Assembly (NCBI GenBank): GCA_963921795.1
Contig: OY997647.1
Location: 60,724,357 to 60,788,356, forward strand
Length of the DNA: 64,000 bases
Reading direction: 5' to 3'
From: Nannobrachium achirus
Taxonomy: Eukaryota; Chordata; Actinopteri; Myctophiformes; Myctophidae
Each line of letters begins with the position of its first letter. Within the stretch, counting starts at the first letter, position 1. The position numbers and the translations under genes were made by a program. This document shows positions 1 through 9,573 of the stretch, one piece after another. The notes below the pieces were generated by a model, which was given only the letters and a program-made list of their open reading frames with translations, was not told where the DNA came from and ran no database searches.

Positions 1-240
1 TTAGACCCCATCTTGTTAAATGTGGATCAAGAGTCATCAATGTTTTCAGTCCAAGGACCCCTTAGTTGAGAGAGAGATGAAGCAGGGACCCCCCAAAACC
101 TTTTCATAGATTCCATGTAGTTTCATCTTTTGACAGCACAATGACAGCACAATCATCTGTGTATTTTGGATTATTGAACCGTCAATAATAAACTTTCACT
201 CTGTACTTAGTCTGCTCTTTTTCCCCTCTACACCAAAGCT

Positions 241-300
241 CTTTGCCGAAAATAGCCGATCTACAAGCTCACACCTTGTAGATCTGCTATTTTTGGCTAA
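241..300. repeat. Hairpin cassette, loop-deleted copy
   Basis: The left arm (GATCTACAAGCTCAC) runs almost straight into the right arm (CTTGTAGATC). The outer stem pairs GCCGAAAATAGC with GCTATTTTTGGC. The GC-rich apex seen in full copies is missing. It lies inside the hAT element at 28-1609. Confidence 0.75.
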
Positions 301-870
301 AGTTCTCCGAATACGGACGCTAGGTTTCAAGTGGTTAATCTATCTATAAATGCGACAAATCTCTGTCTGTCTGTCTGTCTGTTTGTTTGTTTGTAATCCG
401 CGTATCTCGAGAACCGTTCGTCCCACCGGCTTCAGATTCGGCACGCGCGTTCCCCGCCGCCGCGCGGAGTGCAGTGCCAGGCCTCGACCCGACCCGACTC
501 GCGGTTTTCCGAAACCGGCGCGAAACGTTCGGAATCTCCTTATGCGGAGCTGATTGTTGACATCAGGCTGTTCCGGAGGAAATCGGCGCAAGCGCTGAGT
601 CATTGTGACATCACTTCATAAAAGGCTCTGACATCACGTACGCCACATGAGTCAACACAAAATCTCTGTGAATGTGTATGTATGTATGTAATCCGCGTAT
701 CTCGAGAACCCTTCTTCCCACCGGCACGCGCGTTCTCCAGATATGGGCATAAAGTCTGACATCAGAGTTTTCCGCAACCGGTACTGTGTGTGCAGAGATC
801 TTCATATATGGGCATAAGTGGACAAAGACAAACAGATGGTCAAAACGGGTCCTATGACAACAGGTATATT

Positions 871-930
871 GGGGTTTGCATTAAAGGGTGGGGCATTCAT
901 GGGGTTTGCATTAAAGGGTGGGGCATTCAT
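871..930 (+). repeat. Exact 30-bp tandem duplication inside the Helitron
   Basis: Two identical 30-bp units (871-900 and 901-930) begin GGGGTTTGCATTAAAGGGTG. A third copy with one visible change lies at 1388-1417. The third copy is about 490 bp away, and the two locations flank the internal satellite, which suggests duplication inside the element. Confidence 0.9.
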
Positions 931-1019
931 TCCCTATTTCAAATTCGGCACGTGCGTTCCCCACCGCAGCAGGTAGTGCAGTGCTCGGCCTCAACCCGAC
1001 CCGACCCACGATTGTTTGA

Positions 1020-1345
1020 AAAAGCGACAGAAATCTCATATATGGGCATAAAATGGACGCAGATAAACAGATATCTCCATATATGGCATATATGGGCATA
1101 CAATGGATGCAGAATCACAAAGATCTCCATATACGGGCATAAAAGGGACACAGACAGACAGATACAGAGATCTCCATATATGGGCATAAAATGGATGCAG
1201 ATAGACAGATATCTCCATATATGGGCATATATGGGCATAAAATGGACCCAGAACTATAACTGCAGTGATCTCCATATATGGACATAAAATGGACACCGAC
1301 AGACAGATACAGATATCTCCATATATGGGCAAAAATGGACACAGG
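1020..1345 (+). repeat. Minisatellite of ~41-57-bp monomers with CCATATATGG core
   Basis: About seven degenerate monomers each contain ATCTCCATATATGGGCATA, then a short GACA-rich segment. CCATATATGG is itself palindromic. The array is internal to the Helitron at 339-1494 and explains the long open frames called there on both strands, which I do not regard as genes. Confidence 0.85.
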
Positions 1346-1609
1346 CAGACAAATGGTCAAAACGGGTCCTATGAAAACAGGTATAATGGGGTTTGCATTA
1401 AAGGGCGGGGCATTCATTCCCTATTTACATTGTTCCGAGTTGGCCAGGTCGCCGACTAGACGCTGGGCCGCCCGAAGGGCGGCCCAGCTTCTAGTATAAA
1501 AAATTAGAAAAAAAAAGTTTCTATCACACAAAGATTTGGAGGACCCCCTGTAGTAACACTGAGGACCCCCTAGGCCTAGGGGTCCCGGACCCCCTGTTGA
1601 AGACCCCTG

Positions 1610-2049
1610 ATGTAGATGAATATTTAACCTTTTACTACAGTATTTGTAAGGACACATTGAATGAAAATACAAAATCCCTTTTAAAGGCTAGTGGCTAAAG
1701 AGCCTCAGTTCTACACTGTATGTACACAACTGATGTTCTTTAGCAGTGTTTTTTAGCAGCGGTCATTGGATTCCTCTCTACTAATGAAAGACCAAGCAGC
1801 AACCAGCGATATCCACCATTCAGCGGTTCATTCACACCGAGTGGTATCTGCATCCCCACAAATAGATTCGCAGCACAGGGGGAACATTAATCTACCCTTG
1901 TAATGAAAGTTAGAATCCGCGACTCAACCCATTGTGGCTCACGTAATCCTCCACCACGCAGCAAGAATCAATGACGCAATCCCAGTCTGTTAATGCACCT
2001 TTGAAAGGGCACATTTTTACACTTTCAGTAACACTGGATTTTCCTGTGC
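1610..2049. other. Single-copy-looking intronic sequence, nothing recognised
   Basis: No inverted termini, tandem repeat or convincing coding frame is visible. It lies downstream of the osbpl10-like exon in the inferred direction of transcription. No second exon of the gene was recognised here. Confidence 0.5.
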
Positions 2050-2069
2050 GCACACACACACACACACAC
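2050..2069. repeat. (CA)n remnant left of a hAT insertion
   Basis: A short CA run that is continuous with the CA tract at 2469-2574 if the hAT element between them is removed. Confidence 0.85.
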
Positions 2070-2577
<508 letters not shown>

Positions 2578-2840
2578 TGATTCATTCTAGTAATCCATTT
2601 TCCGTAAAGAGGTGGAGGGTGCTGTTTAAGCTTCTTTTGGGATTACCATTCTGCTGCAACCAAAACGCCCAATAATAATCAAGAAACAGTGTGTAATAAT
2701 AACTGCAGTGTTTACAGCACACACTCGGTTATCTTTGTCCTTGGTCCAACTGTGACGCGTTGTGTTCAGCATGTGTTAGCAGGGGTGTCGCTCCAAATTC
2801 TGGGCCCTGGGTACAAGGATTCACTCACATGTTGTGCTTT

Positions 2841-2897
2841 AACTATTGAAAAATAGCAGATATACAAGCTCACAGCTCTGCTATTTTTGAAAAATAG
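2841..2897. repeat. Hairpin cassette, left-arm-retaining copy
   Basis: It reads CTATTGAAAAATAGCAGATA, then TACAAGCTCACAG, then jumps to CTCTGCTATTTTTG. Most of the right arm is deleted while the outer stem remains. Confidence 0.7.
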
Positions 2898-3108
2898 GGA
2901 AATTTTTTAAGTCTGAAACCTAAGTTTCAATGTCAGTGGTGCTCAAATATTTTCATGTGAAGGACCCCCAAAAGTATATGTATTGAGCCACGGACCGCCA
3001 TCTCAAAATATTTAGTTCCAGGGACCCCTCCAGAAGCAAACTTTGAGTTACAAATGTTCGCTTAAAAAGTACCTATATTCAAATATTTGCAACACATTTT
3101 CACGACTT

Positions 3109-3191
3109 TTCAAAAATAGCAGATCTACAAGCTCGCAGCGCGGCACTCGGTGCCGCGCTGTGAGCTTGTAGATCTGCTATTTTTCAATAGC
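3109..3191. repeat. Hairpin cassette, full copy
   Basis: A near-perfect palindrome. The left arm is AATAGCAGATCTACAAGCTC, the apex GCGCGGCACTCGGTGCCGCG, and the right arm the complement ending GATCTGCTATTTTT. The stem is about 35 bp. It is internal to the hAT element at 2780-3257. Confidence 0.9.
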
Positions 3192-3315
3192 TAAAGACAG
3201 GCCCCTCCACCTTGGGCCCTAGTAACTCAGTCCCACTCCCCCCTTGTGACGCCCCTGTGTGTTACTGTTTTGCCAAATTAGGGCAGTCGAGGCCAGCGTG
3301 AGGTCATCATCATAC

Positions 3316-3491
3316 CTCTGAGTTTGTACAGCTCCCCGTTGACGGAGTTTACGACGAACATGTGCGGGGCCTCGTCGCTCGGGGTTACCGAGGCACCAAT
3401 CAGGGGCAGGGAACCTCGGGGCTTCTGGCTCTTTCCCTGCTCATTGACAAAATACTGCAACTGGCCCACTTCTGGATCTAAAACAAAGTAT
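3316..3491 (-). CDS. osbpl10: PH-domain exon of an oxysterol-binding protein-related protein (osbpl10-like)
   Basis: This 176-bp internal exon starts by completing a split Arg codon, then encodes 58 residues ([20 protein letters not shown] to NGELYKLR) and leaves one G for the next codon. The acceptor reads TTTCCTGCAG at 3492 and beyond, and the donor is GAG|GTATGA at 3315. These phases fit the family pattern ...QGWQ-R / YFVL... KLR-A. The FVN-EQ, QKPRG and SDEAPHM blocks are features I recall from the PH domain of OSBPL10 and OSBPL11. SDEAPHM and the following VV-S-NGE fit OSBPL10 better than OSBPL11. ORP proteins bind sterols and phosphoinositides at membrane contacts, and the PH domain targets the membrane. 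The segment corresponds to strands about beta-1 to beta-5 of the PH fold. No stop or frameshift is seen. The neighbouring exons are not in the window. Paralogue a or b cannot be decided. Confidence 0.88.
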
Positions 3492-3535
3492 CTGCAGGAA
3501 AAGAGGGGTGGGGGGGGGGGGGGAGACAAAGCAAG

Positions 3536-3608
<73 letters not shown>
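3492..3608 (-). promoter_or_regulatory. Expanded polypyrimidine tract and 3' splice site of the osbpl10-like exon
   Basis: Read on the minus strand, the intron end is a (TC)34-like run (3540-3608), a short mixed spacer, a 14-C run (3510-3523), then CCCCTCTTTTCCTGCAG. The acceptor therefore has a pyrimidine tract of nearly 100 nt made of two hypermutable simple repeats. Length variation here would directly change the splice-acceptor context. Confidence 0.7.
3540..3608. repeat. (GA)n microsatellite
   Basis: About 69 bp of GA on the plus strand. It is TC in the transcribed sense of the osbpl10-like gene, just upstream of the exon acceptor. Confidence 0.97.
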
Positions 3609-3611
<3 letters not shown>

Positions 3612-4828
3612 AACAGAAAAGGAAGGTATGGCAGAAGAGAGGGAAAACAGCATTAATGTCACATCAGCCAACATTGGACTGTCAGAATTCAGGAGATTTC
3701 TTTTTGGGGGGGGGGGGGGGGGGCGCGTGGAACTCCCCAAACGGAGTCTGGGTCCTCCCCCTCAAAACTTCTTAATTAACAGATATACATTTTCCTGTGT
3801 TCTGTTGATTTTTTTTGCATGTTTGCTACTTTTATCAGGCTTGCTTTACTAGCATGGGTGCAATTTCAGGGGAGCGTGTCGCCGTTAATATATGTCATCT
3901 GTTCGACACCCGACTCTAAACCTCAGCCTAACCCTAACCTCCGTGGAGTGAGTCGCTAACCCTCCGGTCGAAATGATGGTCGTTCGAAAGAGAGCGATTT
4001 CCCCCAATTTCAGCTTTAAAATGCCAAATGTAGGTGTGCAGATTTCATGACTGAAGCAAAGTAAGACATCTTTAATAATGATTTCTCATCTTCAAGTCAT
4101 TACTTAAGTCAATATCTGTATGATCTTGCATGCATTGCCCACACCCCCCAAGCGGGGGGGGGTCTGGGGGGTCTGGGGGGTCTGGGGGGGGTCCTCCCCC
4201 AGATTTTTTTTAACATAAGTAGTAGTAAGTAAGCCTTGCCGAGCCATGAGTTCCATATGACTCGGCCGAGCCATGAGGCTATCTCCTGTTTCTGTAGCGT
4301 GAGGCAGCTTTGATGTACAAGCACACCCCCTGGACATGACGCTAGTATGACGCAGGGACGAAATGACACAATGTAATTTCATGTGTTCTGGTGAATTTTG
4401 GGAGTTTGATGATACAATACCAAATCCAGGAGAAATGACAATTCAGGAGCACCGCAGGAGATGGGGTCAAAATTCAGGAGACTACTGCCAAATTCAGAGT
4501 GTTGGCAAGCCTGTATATAATGTCATCATTATGTTTTATGTTCTCATTATCATGTTCACAGATAACACTTTCTTATATTACTGTTGCTGTAATTGCATAA
4601 CCTTTCCATAATGTGTATTTCTGGTGTGAAAGAGCAAGAGAGAGAGATAAAGAAAGAGGGAGGGAGAGAGGAAGGCGGGTGAATGAATAATTTGACTGTG
4701 AGAAAGGTAATGAAAAGAGCTTCATCAGGAATATATGGAACACTTAAATGTCTTCCATCCTGTGAAAAGAGGCAACCTGTGGGCTAACCTTGTTTAACGC
4801 CCTCAACGCTGAAAATACACTTCTAAAC
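3609..4828. other. Intronic sequence with G-runs, no gene seen
   Basis: It holds an 18-G run at 3706-3723, a G-rich block at 4154-4191, short degenerate ATTCAGGAG repeats around 4380-4500, and a GA-rich stretch at 4630-4675. No coding frame with family resemblance was seen. GGGTCCTCCCCC recurs near both G-runs (3750 and 4190), suggesting fragments of one dispersed repeat. Confidence 0.5.
4154..4191 (+). other. Strong G-quadruplex motif
   Basis: Four runs of 6-9 G are separated by TCT loops, which satisfies the usual G3+N1-7 quadruplex pattern with wide margin. It is on the plus strand, the template strand of the inferred osbpl10 transcript. Confidence 0.8.
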
Positions 4829-5495
4829 CAGTGGTTCTCAACATCTTCTGGCCGCGACCCACAAGCGTAATTTGGCAGGGTTTTTGGGTTTTAAAAACCC
4901 AAGGGCCCCCCCTAGTGGCGAATTTTTATTTTGTTTTTAATAGGCCTAAATAAAGAAATGCGCCATATCTACATCAATTCATACTAGTATATTTTATATA
5001 TTTTGTAATTTCCAATATATTAGGGGTCCCAGGGCCCTACTTTCCTAATCTGTGGATTAATTATTGTAGTTTGCGCTTAAATCGCGCAAAGACAACAGAC
5101 CCGGGCCCCTTTCATCAGGGCCCCCTTGATCTGAAAACCCATGTGGAATAAGGTCTAATTTCGCCACTGCCGCGACCCCCAACATAATCATAATTTAACT
5201 GGGGACCCCCCAACCCTGACGAGCACTAAGGGTTGAGACATTACATTTTGTATATCACGGTTCTATTGTGAAAATAACAAATCTCGCAACGCAAGCCTTT
5301 GTGAGCATGTAGATCGGCTATTTTCACAATGTCTGCCTCTAATATTTGACAATTTGGCCAATGTTTAACTTGTCATTTTAGAGGTATAGAAATTTGCCGA
5401 TACACTTTATGTTGGTAAGCTAATCATCTGGGGACCCCCCCAAAAATAATTTGGGGACCCCCTGGGGGTCCCGACCCACAGGTTGAGAACCACTG
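4829..5495. mobile_element. Non-autonomous hAT element with nested insert
   Basis: The termini CAGTGGTTCTCAAC and GTTGAGAACCACTG are perfectly inverted. The flanks TTCTAAAC (4821-4828) and TTCTACAC (5496-5503) match at 7/8. An inner block begins GGTTTTTGGGTTTTAAAAAC near 4879 and ends GTCTAATTTCGCCACTGCCG near 5173. It looks like a second element inserted into the GCGACCC subterminal repeat, which resumes as CGCGACCCCC. A half hairpin cassette lies at 5262-5330. Confidence 0.85.
5262..5330. repeat. Hairpin cassette, right-arm copy
   Basis: The right arm (TTTGTGAGCATGTAGATCGG, then CTATTTTCAC) is intact. The left side keeps only GTGAAAATAACAAATC. The palindrome has lost most of one arm. Confidence 0.7.
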
Positions 5496-5772
5496 TTCTA
5501 CACCACCCTCTCCTTGCCCTTTATAAATCCATCAGCCTCTCCGAGGCTCATTTCCTGATCAGTCAAGGTGGCGATCAGAGTGGCCAACCTGTCGCAGAAC
5601 TCACAGCCTCGGGCGGGCGTGAAAATTAACCCCCGCTCTGTTCTGCTGTGTCATTATGGAAGCACATTCAATTATGACCCAATTGAATCCCTGCCTCTGC
5701 TCCACTTCCTGCTGTGCAATACAAAGATACGCACGTAAATATAACTGCATGCGTTGCACCCACGTAAGCACG
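5496..5772. other. Unique-sequence island between transposons
   Basis: This stretch has no repeat signature. On the minus strand, roughly 5500-5640, an open frame of about 45 codons contains CEFCDRLATLIATLTDQEM. I see no clear splice acceptor for it. It could be a conserved non-coding element or chance, and I do not recognise it as a protein. Confidence 0.35.
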
Positions 5773-5847
5773 CAGGGGCGTCACTGGGGGGGGAGTGGGA
5801 CTGAGTTACTAGGGCCCAAGATTGGAGGAGCCTTAATTTAAACTTTA

Positions 5848-5939
5848 GCTATTGAAAAATAGCAGATATACAAGCTCACAGCGCGGCACTCGGTGCCGCG
5901 CTGTGAGCTTGTATATCTGCTATTTATTCAATAGTTAAA
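5848..5939. repeat. Hairpin cassette, longest full copy
   Basis: The palindrome extends from TTTAGCTATTGAAAAATAGC through apex GCGCGGCACTCGGTGCCGCG to CAATAGTTAAAG. The stem is about 40 bp with few mismatches. The apex is identical to that of the copy at 3109-3191, in a related host element. Confidence 0.9.
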
Positions 5940-6160
5940 GCACAAAATAATGCCTAATAGTAAGGGGAACATAAGAAAATCTGCGAAGTGAATCGTTACC
6001 AAGAAATTTCTTCACCAATGTGTTTCTAAAGGTGTGTAATAATATGTACTAAAAGGTTGAAATTCAACTCCCGGGGAAACCTCTTAAAAAAATGTTTTGT
6101 GTTTGTGTCCCATTAACTTTACTATACAGGAAAAAAATACAAAAAATAAATCTGCTTTAA

Positions 6161-7223
6161 CCCTTTGCCGTCCGAAATAGAATGGTGGTTGGTAGATTAG
6201 CTGTGAAATTTCTATTATTGTATTGTGATCTGAGACATAATATTATGTTTATAAACATGAGCCCGCCGCCCCTCCTTCTTGGACAGCGCCGTTGTTTTTT
6301 CTTTTTTTTTCCCCCCAGGTCATTAGCTCACCGTGATTTTCTCGATCTCCGTTGGGATAAAGTGGTGGTTTTGGCCGAGCATCGATCTCCCCGTGCGTTT
6401 CGCGTGCGCGATCCGCGCGCATAACGATCCATGCATATAGTCCAGGAGTGACTGAACAGCGTCCAGCAGATTACCAAGCGTGTCTATGAAGGGAGCGCTC
6501 GTTTTATGGTTAGATGTCACAGTTATTGTCCACGACATTAAGTTATTGTCCACGACATTGCAAGCGGCGCGAAGGCCAGCGGACCTTGGTCCTGCTCTTC
6601 GCCCCCGAGCGCCGCAGTCGCGAGTGGCCGCGAAGAGCGGGCCAGGGCCGCGCGGCCGGCGGAGCGCCGCGCGAGTTACGAAGCCGTGGTGAATGCAATC
6701 GTTATATTTATGCCCAGGCCGTAAGGCCTGGGCAAGCGCACGATAAACGCAATGATAATTGGGTTTTTGTGCACCTCGCGCGGTCCAAGTGTCTACAACC
6801 GAGCGCTCCCTACGTCCGGTTCAGCCAATCACAGGGGGCTTGGGGGAGACCGGAACCAGACCGGAACAGGGACAGCCTTGGGCATACGCCAGACGCGACT
6901 GAACAGTCGATGTGTCCACTTTGGATAGCCTAGCACCTAGCACTCCAGCTCTGCTAGTGCTAACGTCCAAACAACAAGTGGGTGGGAGGAAGGAAGGAGA
7001 GGCCATGAGAGTCACTTCTGTTTCATGTCAGAGCAGCCACGAGCCACCGATGGACGAGCGGTGACTAGGGAAGGTTAGACGATCGCCGATTTTCGGATCA
7101 AAATCATTTATTCCGGTTTTAATGACAAAGTCCGGGAAAGTACGGCGTGGCTGAGACTCCTTGCTGGGATGTGCGATATACTACGGTTTTAACATTAAGG
7201 GGCTCCCCGTGGCTTACAAAGTG
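6161..7223. mobile_element. Possible TTAA-flanked element, GC-rich
   Basis: It is bounded by TTAA at 6157-6160 and 7224-7227. The left end is CCCTTTGCCGTCC, while the right end only weakly mirrors it (CACTTTGTAAGCC when complemented). The interior is unusually GC-rich at 6560-6690. It contains a direct repeat GTTATTGTCCACGACATT (about 6520 and 6542) and a 9-bp-stem hairpin GCCCAGGCC/GGCCTGGGC near 6712-6733. No protein family was recognised. Confidence 0.35.
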
Positions 7224-7227
7224 TTAA

Positions 7228-7472
7228 GTAACATGTGAGGGGTCTAACTAGTGGTTTTTCATGATGCTGAATCCATTGCAAGCATTTGTTTTGCACGAAA
7301 AACATTCCGTGGGCTACAAATGGCCCCCACAAAAGGTGAAAAGTGATGATTCATCACTAAACCATCCGATTTGGGTCCGATTTTAGCCCAAGGAATGTTT
7401 TTCGTGCAAAAAAAATGCTTGCAATGGATTCAGCATCATGAAAAACCCCTAGTTAGACCTCTCACATGTTAC
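7228..7472. mobile_element. TTAA-flanked foldback MITE
   Basis: Inverted arms of about 88 bp (7228-7315 and 7386-7472) begin GTAACATGTGAG and surround a 70-bp loop. TTAA lies on both sides (7224-7227 and 7473-7476), fitting a piggyBac/Kolobok-type target site. Confidence 0.8.
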
Positions 7473-8002
7473 TTAAAGCAGATTTATTTTTTGTATTTTT
7501 TTCCTGTATAGTAAATTAATGGGACACAAATACAAATCAGTTTTTTTAAGAGGTTTCCCCCGGGAGTTGAATTTCAACCTTTTAGTACATATTATTACAC
7601 ACCTTTAGAAACACATTGGTGAAGAAATTTCTTGGTAACGATTTACTTTGCAGATTGGTCAAATATCTTATCTTATAAAATCCCCTTACTATAATAATGC
7701 TTTCCAGTCAACATTCATGGGGGGGCCCGCAGTGAATACTTGTACCCAGGGCCCAGAATGTGGTGCGACACCCCTGCGTGCACATTGCAGAGTCTAATGT
7801 AAAGCACAGGTCTTCATTAGGTGGTGCAACTATACGCGAATAAAAAAGGCAATGTTCGCACAGCGCACACATTCAGTAATAACGCTCTTCCGTCTTTTCC
7901 GCACACGATATAATTGCCCTCCGGTCTTTTCTATGCAACACTTCTATTGCATTTTCTATGAAACACATATGCAACACAATGTTATACAATACTGTATACT
8001 AT

Positions 8003-8550
8003 GGGTGCGTTCGGAAATGCACACCGTGTGTGTGCCCAGTGTAGTGAGTGAAGTGGGCGTGACGTTGTAGAGTGTGTTCAGTGTGGCTTATTTATGAACG
8101 GCCAGCTAAGAGGCAGCTGTGCGCTTTTTCACTCTGAAGGTAAACTTTCGGAAAAGCAGCAGTTGCTAACGTAACGTTGCTATTGAAAAGAGATTCATAA
8201 CATGGCCTACCTGCTGTTAGTTTACACATTGATGCGTGTCAAACTATCAAGCCCAAACAAGTCAAAACGACCAATAAAAGCAGCAAATGCTGCATTTTGC
8301 GGTAATTTCCTCCATTGTTCACAGCTCAGATGCGCTCGAGACACGGCCATGAAAAACCAACCAATCAAAACACCGCACTGACGCACCACACCGTAAAACC
8401 CCATCTTCTGAGTAGTCGTTCAGTGCGCGCACTCAGCACACCCGGTGCACTGAGCACTGGATTTCCGAAGGACAGCGCACCAAGGGCACCGAATAAACGT
8501 ACGATAACATGGCACACCAGTGCGTTGAGTGCGCATTTCCGAACATACCC
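8003..8550. mobile_element. Inverted-repeat DNA element, TAT-flanked
   Basis: The ends GGGTGCGTTCGGAAATGCAC and, complemented, GGGTATGTTCGGAAATGCGC match well and are flanked by TAT on both sides. The superfamily is uncertain; a 3-bp duplication suggests a Harbinger-like target habit. The interior is non-coding. Confidence 0.6.
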
Positions 8551-8731
8551 TATATGAGGTGGTGTTAGGCCTTGGGCGTGGCCTGAAAAAACATTGAAGA
8601 GCCCTGCTCTAAAGTATCCAATATGGTTCCGTTACTGTACCTTTGTTATGGATGGTGTTGGTACCTACACTGACAGCATATGATTCTGGACTTGCCTATG
8701 TTTTTCTCTCCTCCTACATTTTATTTTTTTC

Positions 8732-8937
8732 TTGGGATTTAAAGATCAATGCTCTCTTTCCATGTGTGATGAGAGAGGCTTCAGTATTGACCCAGTCTGT
8801 GGTTACACATGGCTCAATAATTCCACCTCAGCCACCAGCAAAGGTCCATCCTTAGAACTCTCTACTGGAGGCCAGTGTTTCAGTGATTACAACAGCCTCA
8901 ATCCTCCCATAAAAATACATGGTATTAATGCATAAAG
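8732..8937 (+). other. Exon-like open frame, unrecognised
   Basis: After a pyrimidine-rich stretch and TTTAAAG, a frame of about 60 codons reads DQCSLSMCDERGFSIDPVCG and later NNSTS and GGQCFSDYN, with four cysteines and a glycosylation-type NNS. Codon third positions look protein-like, and a GTATTA donor-like site follows CATG near 8922. It is on the strand opposite the osbpl10-like exon. I do not recognise the family; it may be chance or an old retro-derived fragment. Confidence 0.2.
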
Positions 8938-9099
8938 CAGGGGTCTTCAACGTTCTCAGGCCAAGGACCCCTTAGTTGAGAAAGAGATGAAGCAGGGACC
9001 CCCACAACCTCTTCATAGATTCCATATAGTTGCACCGTTTGACAGCACAATCATCAGTGTGTTTTGGATTCATGTCAATTTGTGTTTTTAGATATTTAA

Positions 9100-9343
9100 A
9101 GGAACTATAGTCAACTTTTTCTTGAAAAACGGATGCTAAAATAAAAATGTTTCGAAAATATGTTATGAAAAAATAAGCTTCATATATGTGTTTCTATTCA
9201 AAAATGACCACAAAAAGCGTAAAATAATGATAAAATAATCATTTTGGCCATTGTCAGACCGACACTTTGTTTACATTCTAGTCTATAGACTAGGATGTAA
9301 ACAAAGTGTCGGCCCTACAATGAAAAAGTTGACTATAGCTCCT
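9100..9343. mobile_element. TTAA-flanked MITE (AGGAGCTATAGTCAAC family)
   Basis: TTAA at 9096-9099 and 9344-9347. The ends are AGGAACTATAGTCAACTTTT and the complement of AAAGTTGACTATAGCTCCT. An internal palindrome pairs GACACTTTGTTTACAT with ATGTAAACAAAGTGTC. A second copy, inverted, is at 19020-19267. Confidence 0.88.
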
Positions 9344-9357
9344 TTAACCACTTGAAC

Positions 9358-9437
9358 CGAAAATAGACGATCTACAAGCTCACAACGCCTCGCAGCGCGA
9401 GGCGTTGTGAGCTTGTAGATGTGCTATTTTTGGCTAA
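9358..9437. repeat. Hairpin cassette, full copy
   Basis: The arms are GATCTACAAGCTCACAACGC and its complement, around the apex CTCGCAGCGCGAG. The outer stem ends GCTATTTTTGGC. It is internal to the hAT element at 8938-9565. Confidence 0.9.
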
Positions 9438-9573
9438 AGTTCTCAGGACATGGACACTAGGGTTCAAGTGCATGCATATAAAACATCACACGAAGATTTG
9501 GAGGACCCCCTGTAGTAACTCTGAGGACCCCCTAGGGGTCCCGGACCCCCCGTTGAAGACCCTTGGCATAAAG

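Larger units (their letters stand above)
339..1494 (+). mobile_element. Non-autonomous Helitron inserted in a hAT element
   Basis: It starts TCTATCTATAAATGCG after an A and ends in a 12-bp-stem hairpin (1462-1488) followed by TTCTAG and a host T. This is the TC...CTAG form of Helitrons, which insert between A and T. The related hAT copy at 8938 lacks this block and reads nearly continuously across the insertion point, so it serves as an empty-site comparison. The interior carries (GTCT)n/(GTTT)n near the left end and a repeated block starting AATCCGCGTATCTCGAGAAC (397 and 691). No Rep/helicase frame is present. Confidence 0.75.
28..1609. mobile_element. Non-autonomous hAT element, split by a Helitron
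   Basis: The element ends in diverged CAGGGGTCTTCAACG-type inverted termini, and the right end reads GTTGAAGACCCCTG. It is flanked by ATGTGGAT (20-27) and ATGTAGAT (1610-1617), a 7/8 match to an 8-bp target duplication, which is the hAT hallmark. A second copy of the family lies at 8938-9565. Without the inserted Helitron it would be about 426 bp. It has no transposase frame. An internal hairpin cassette lies at 241-300. Confidence 0.8.
2780..3257. mobile_element. Non-autonomous hAT element next to the exon
   Basis: The termini CAGGGGTGTCGC and GTGACGCCCCTG are inverted. The flanks TGTGTTAG (2772-2779) and TGTGTTAC (3258-3265) match at 7/8. It sits 58 bp from the 3' splice-donor side of the osbpl10-like exon, inside the intron. 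It contains one truncated (2841-2897) and one full (3109-3191) hairpin cassette. A longer, inverted relative occupies 5773-7776. Confidence 0.85.
5773..7776. mobile_element. Large composite hAT-family element with 200-bp inverted arms
   Basis: The ends CAGGGGCGTCAC and GTGGTGCGACACCCCTG match the family of 2780-3257 in reverse orientation. Inside it, 5962-6159 and 7476-7690 are inverted copies of one another. They meet at a TTAA whose reconstructed context would be palindromic. At least one and probably two TTAA-flanked insertions (6161-7223 and 7228-7472) now separate the arms. I could not find a matching 8-bp duplication at the outer ends, which may mean rearrangement. Confidence 0.65.
8938..9565. 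mobile_element. Non-autonomous hAT element with nested TTAA MITE
   Basis: The termini CAGGGGTCTTCAACG and CGTTGAAGACCCTTG are flanked by perfect GCATAAAG duplications (8930-8937 and 9566-9573). It holds a TTAA element at 9100-9343 and a full hairpin cassette at 9358-9437. It is the uninterrupted counterpart of the element at 28-1609. Confidence 0.92.

Noticed and set aside
790..1459. Overlapping open frames up to 165 codons on both strands
   Set aside because: Produced by the CCATATATGG minisatellite inside the Helitron. Residues repeat as GHK- and YMGI-like motifs in several frames at once.
6560..6690. GC-rich block considered as rRNA or a promoter CpG island
   Set aside because: No rRNA motif was recognised, and it lies between TTAA sites inside a composite transposon. 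A first-exon or promoter claim had no support.
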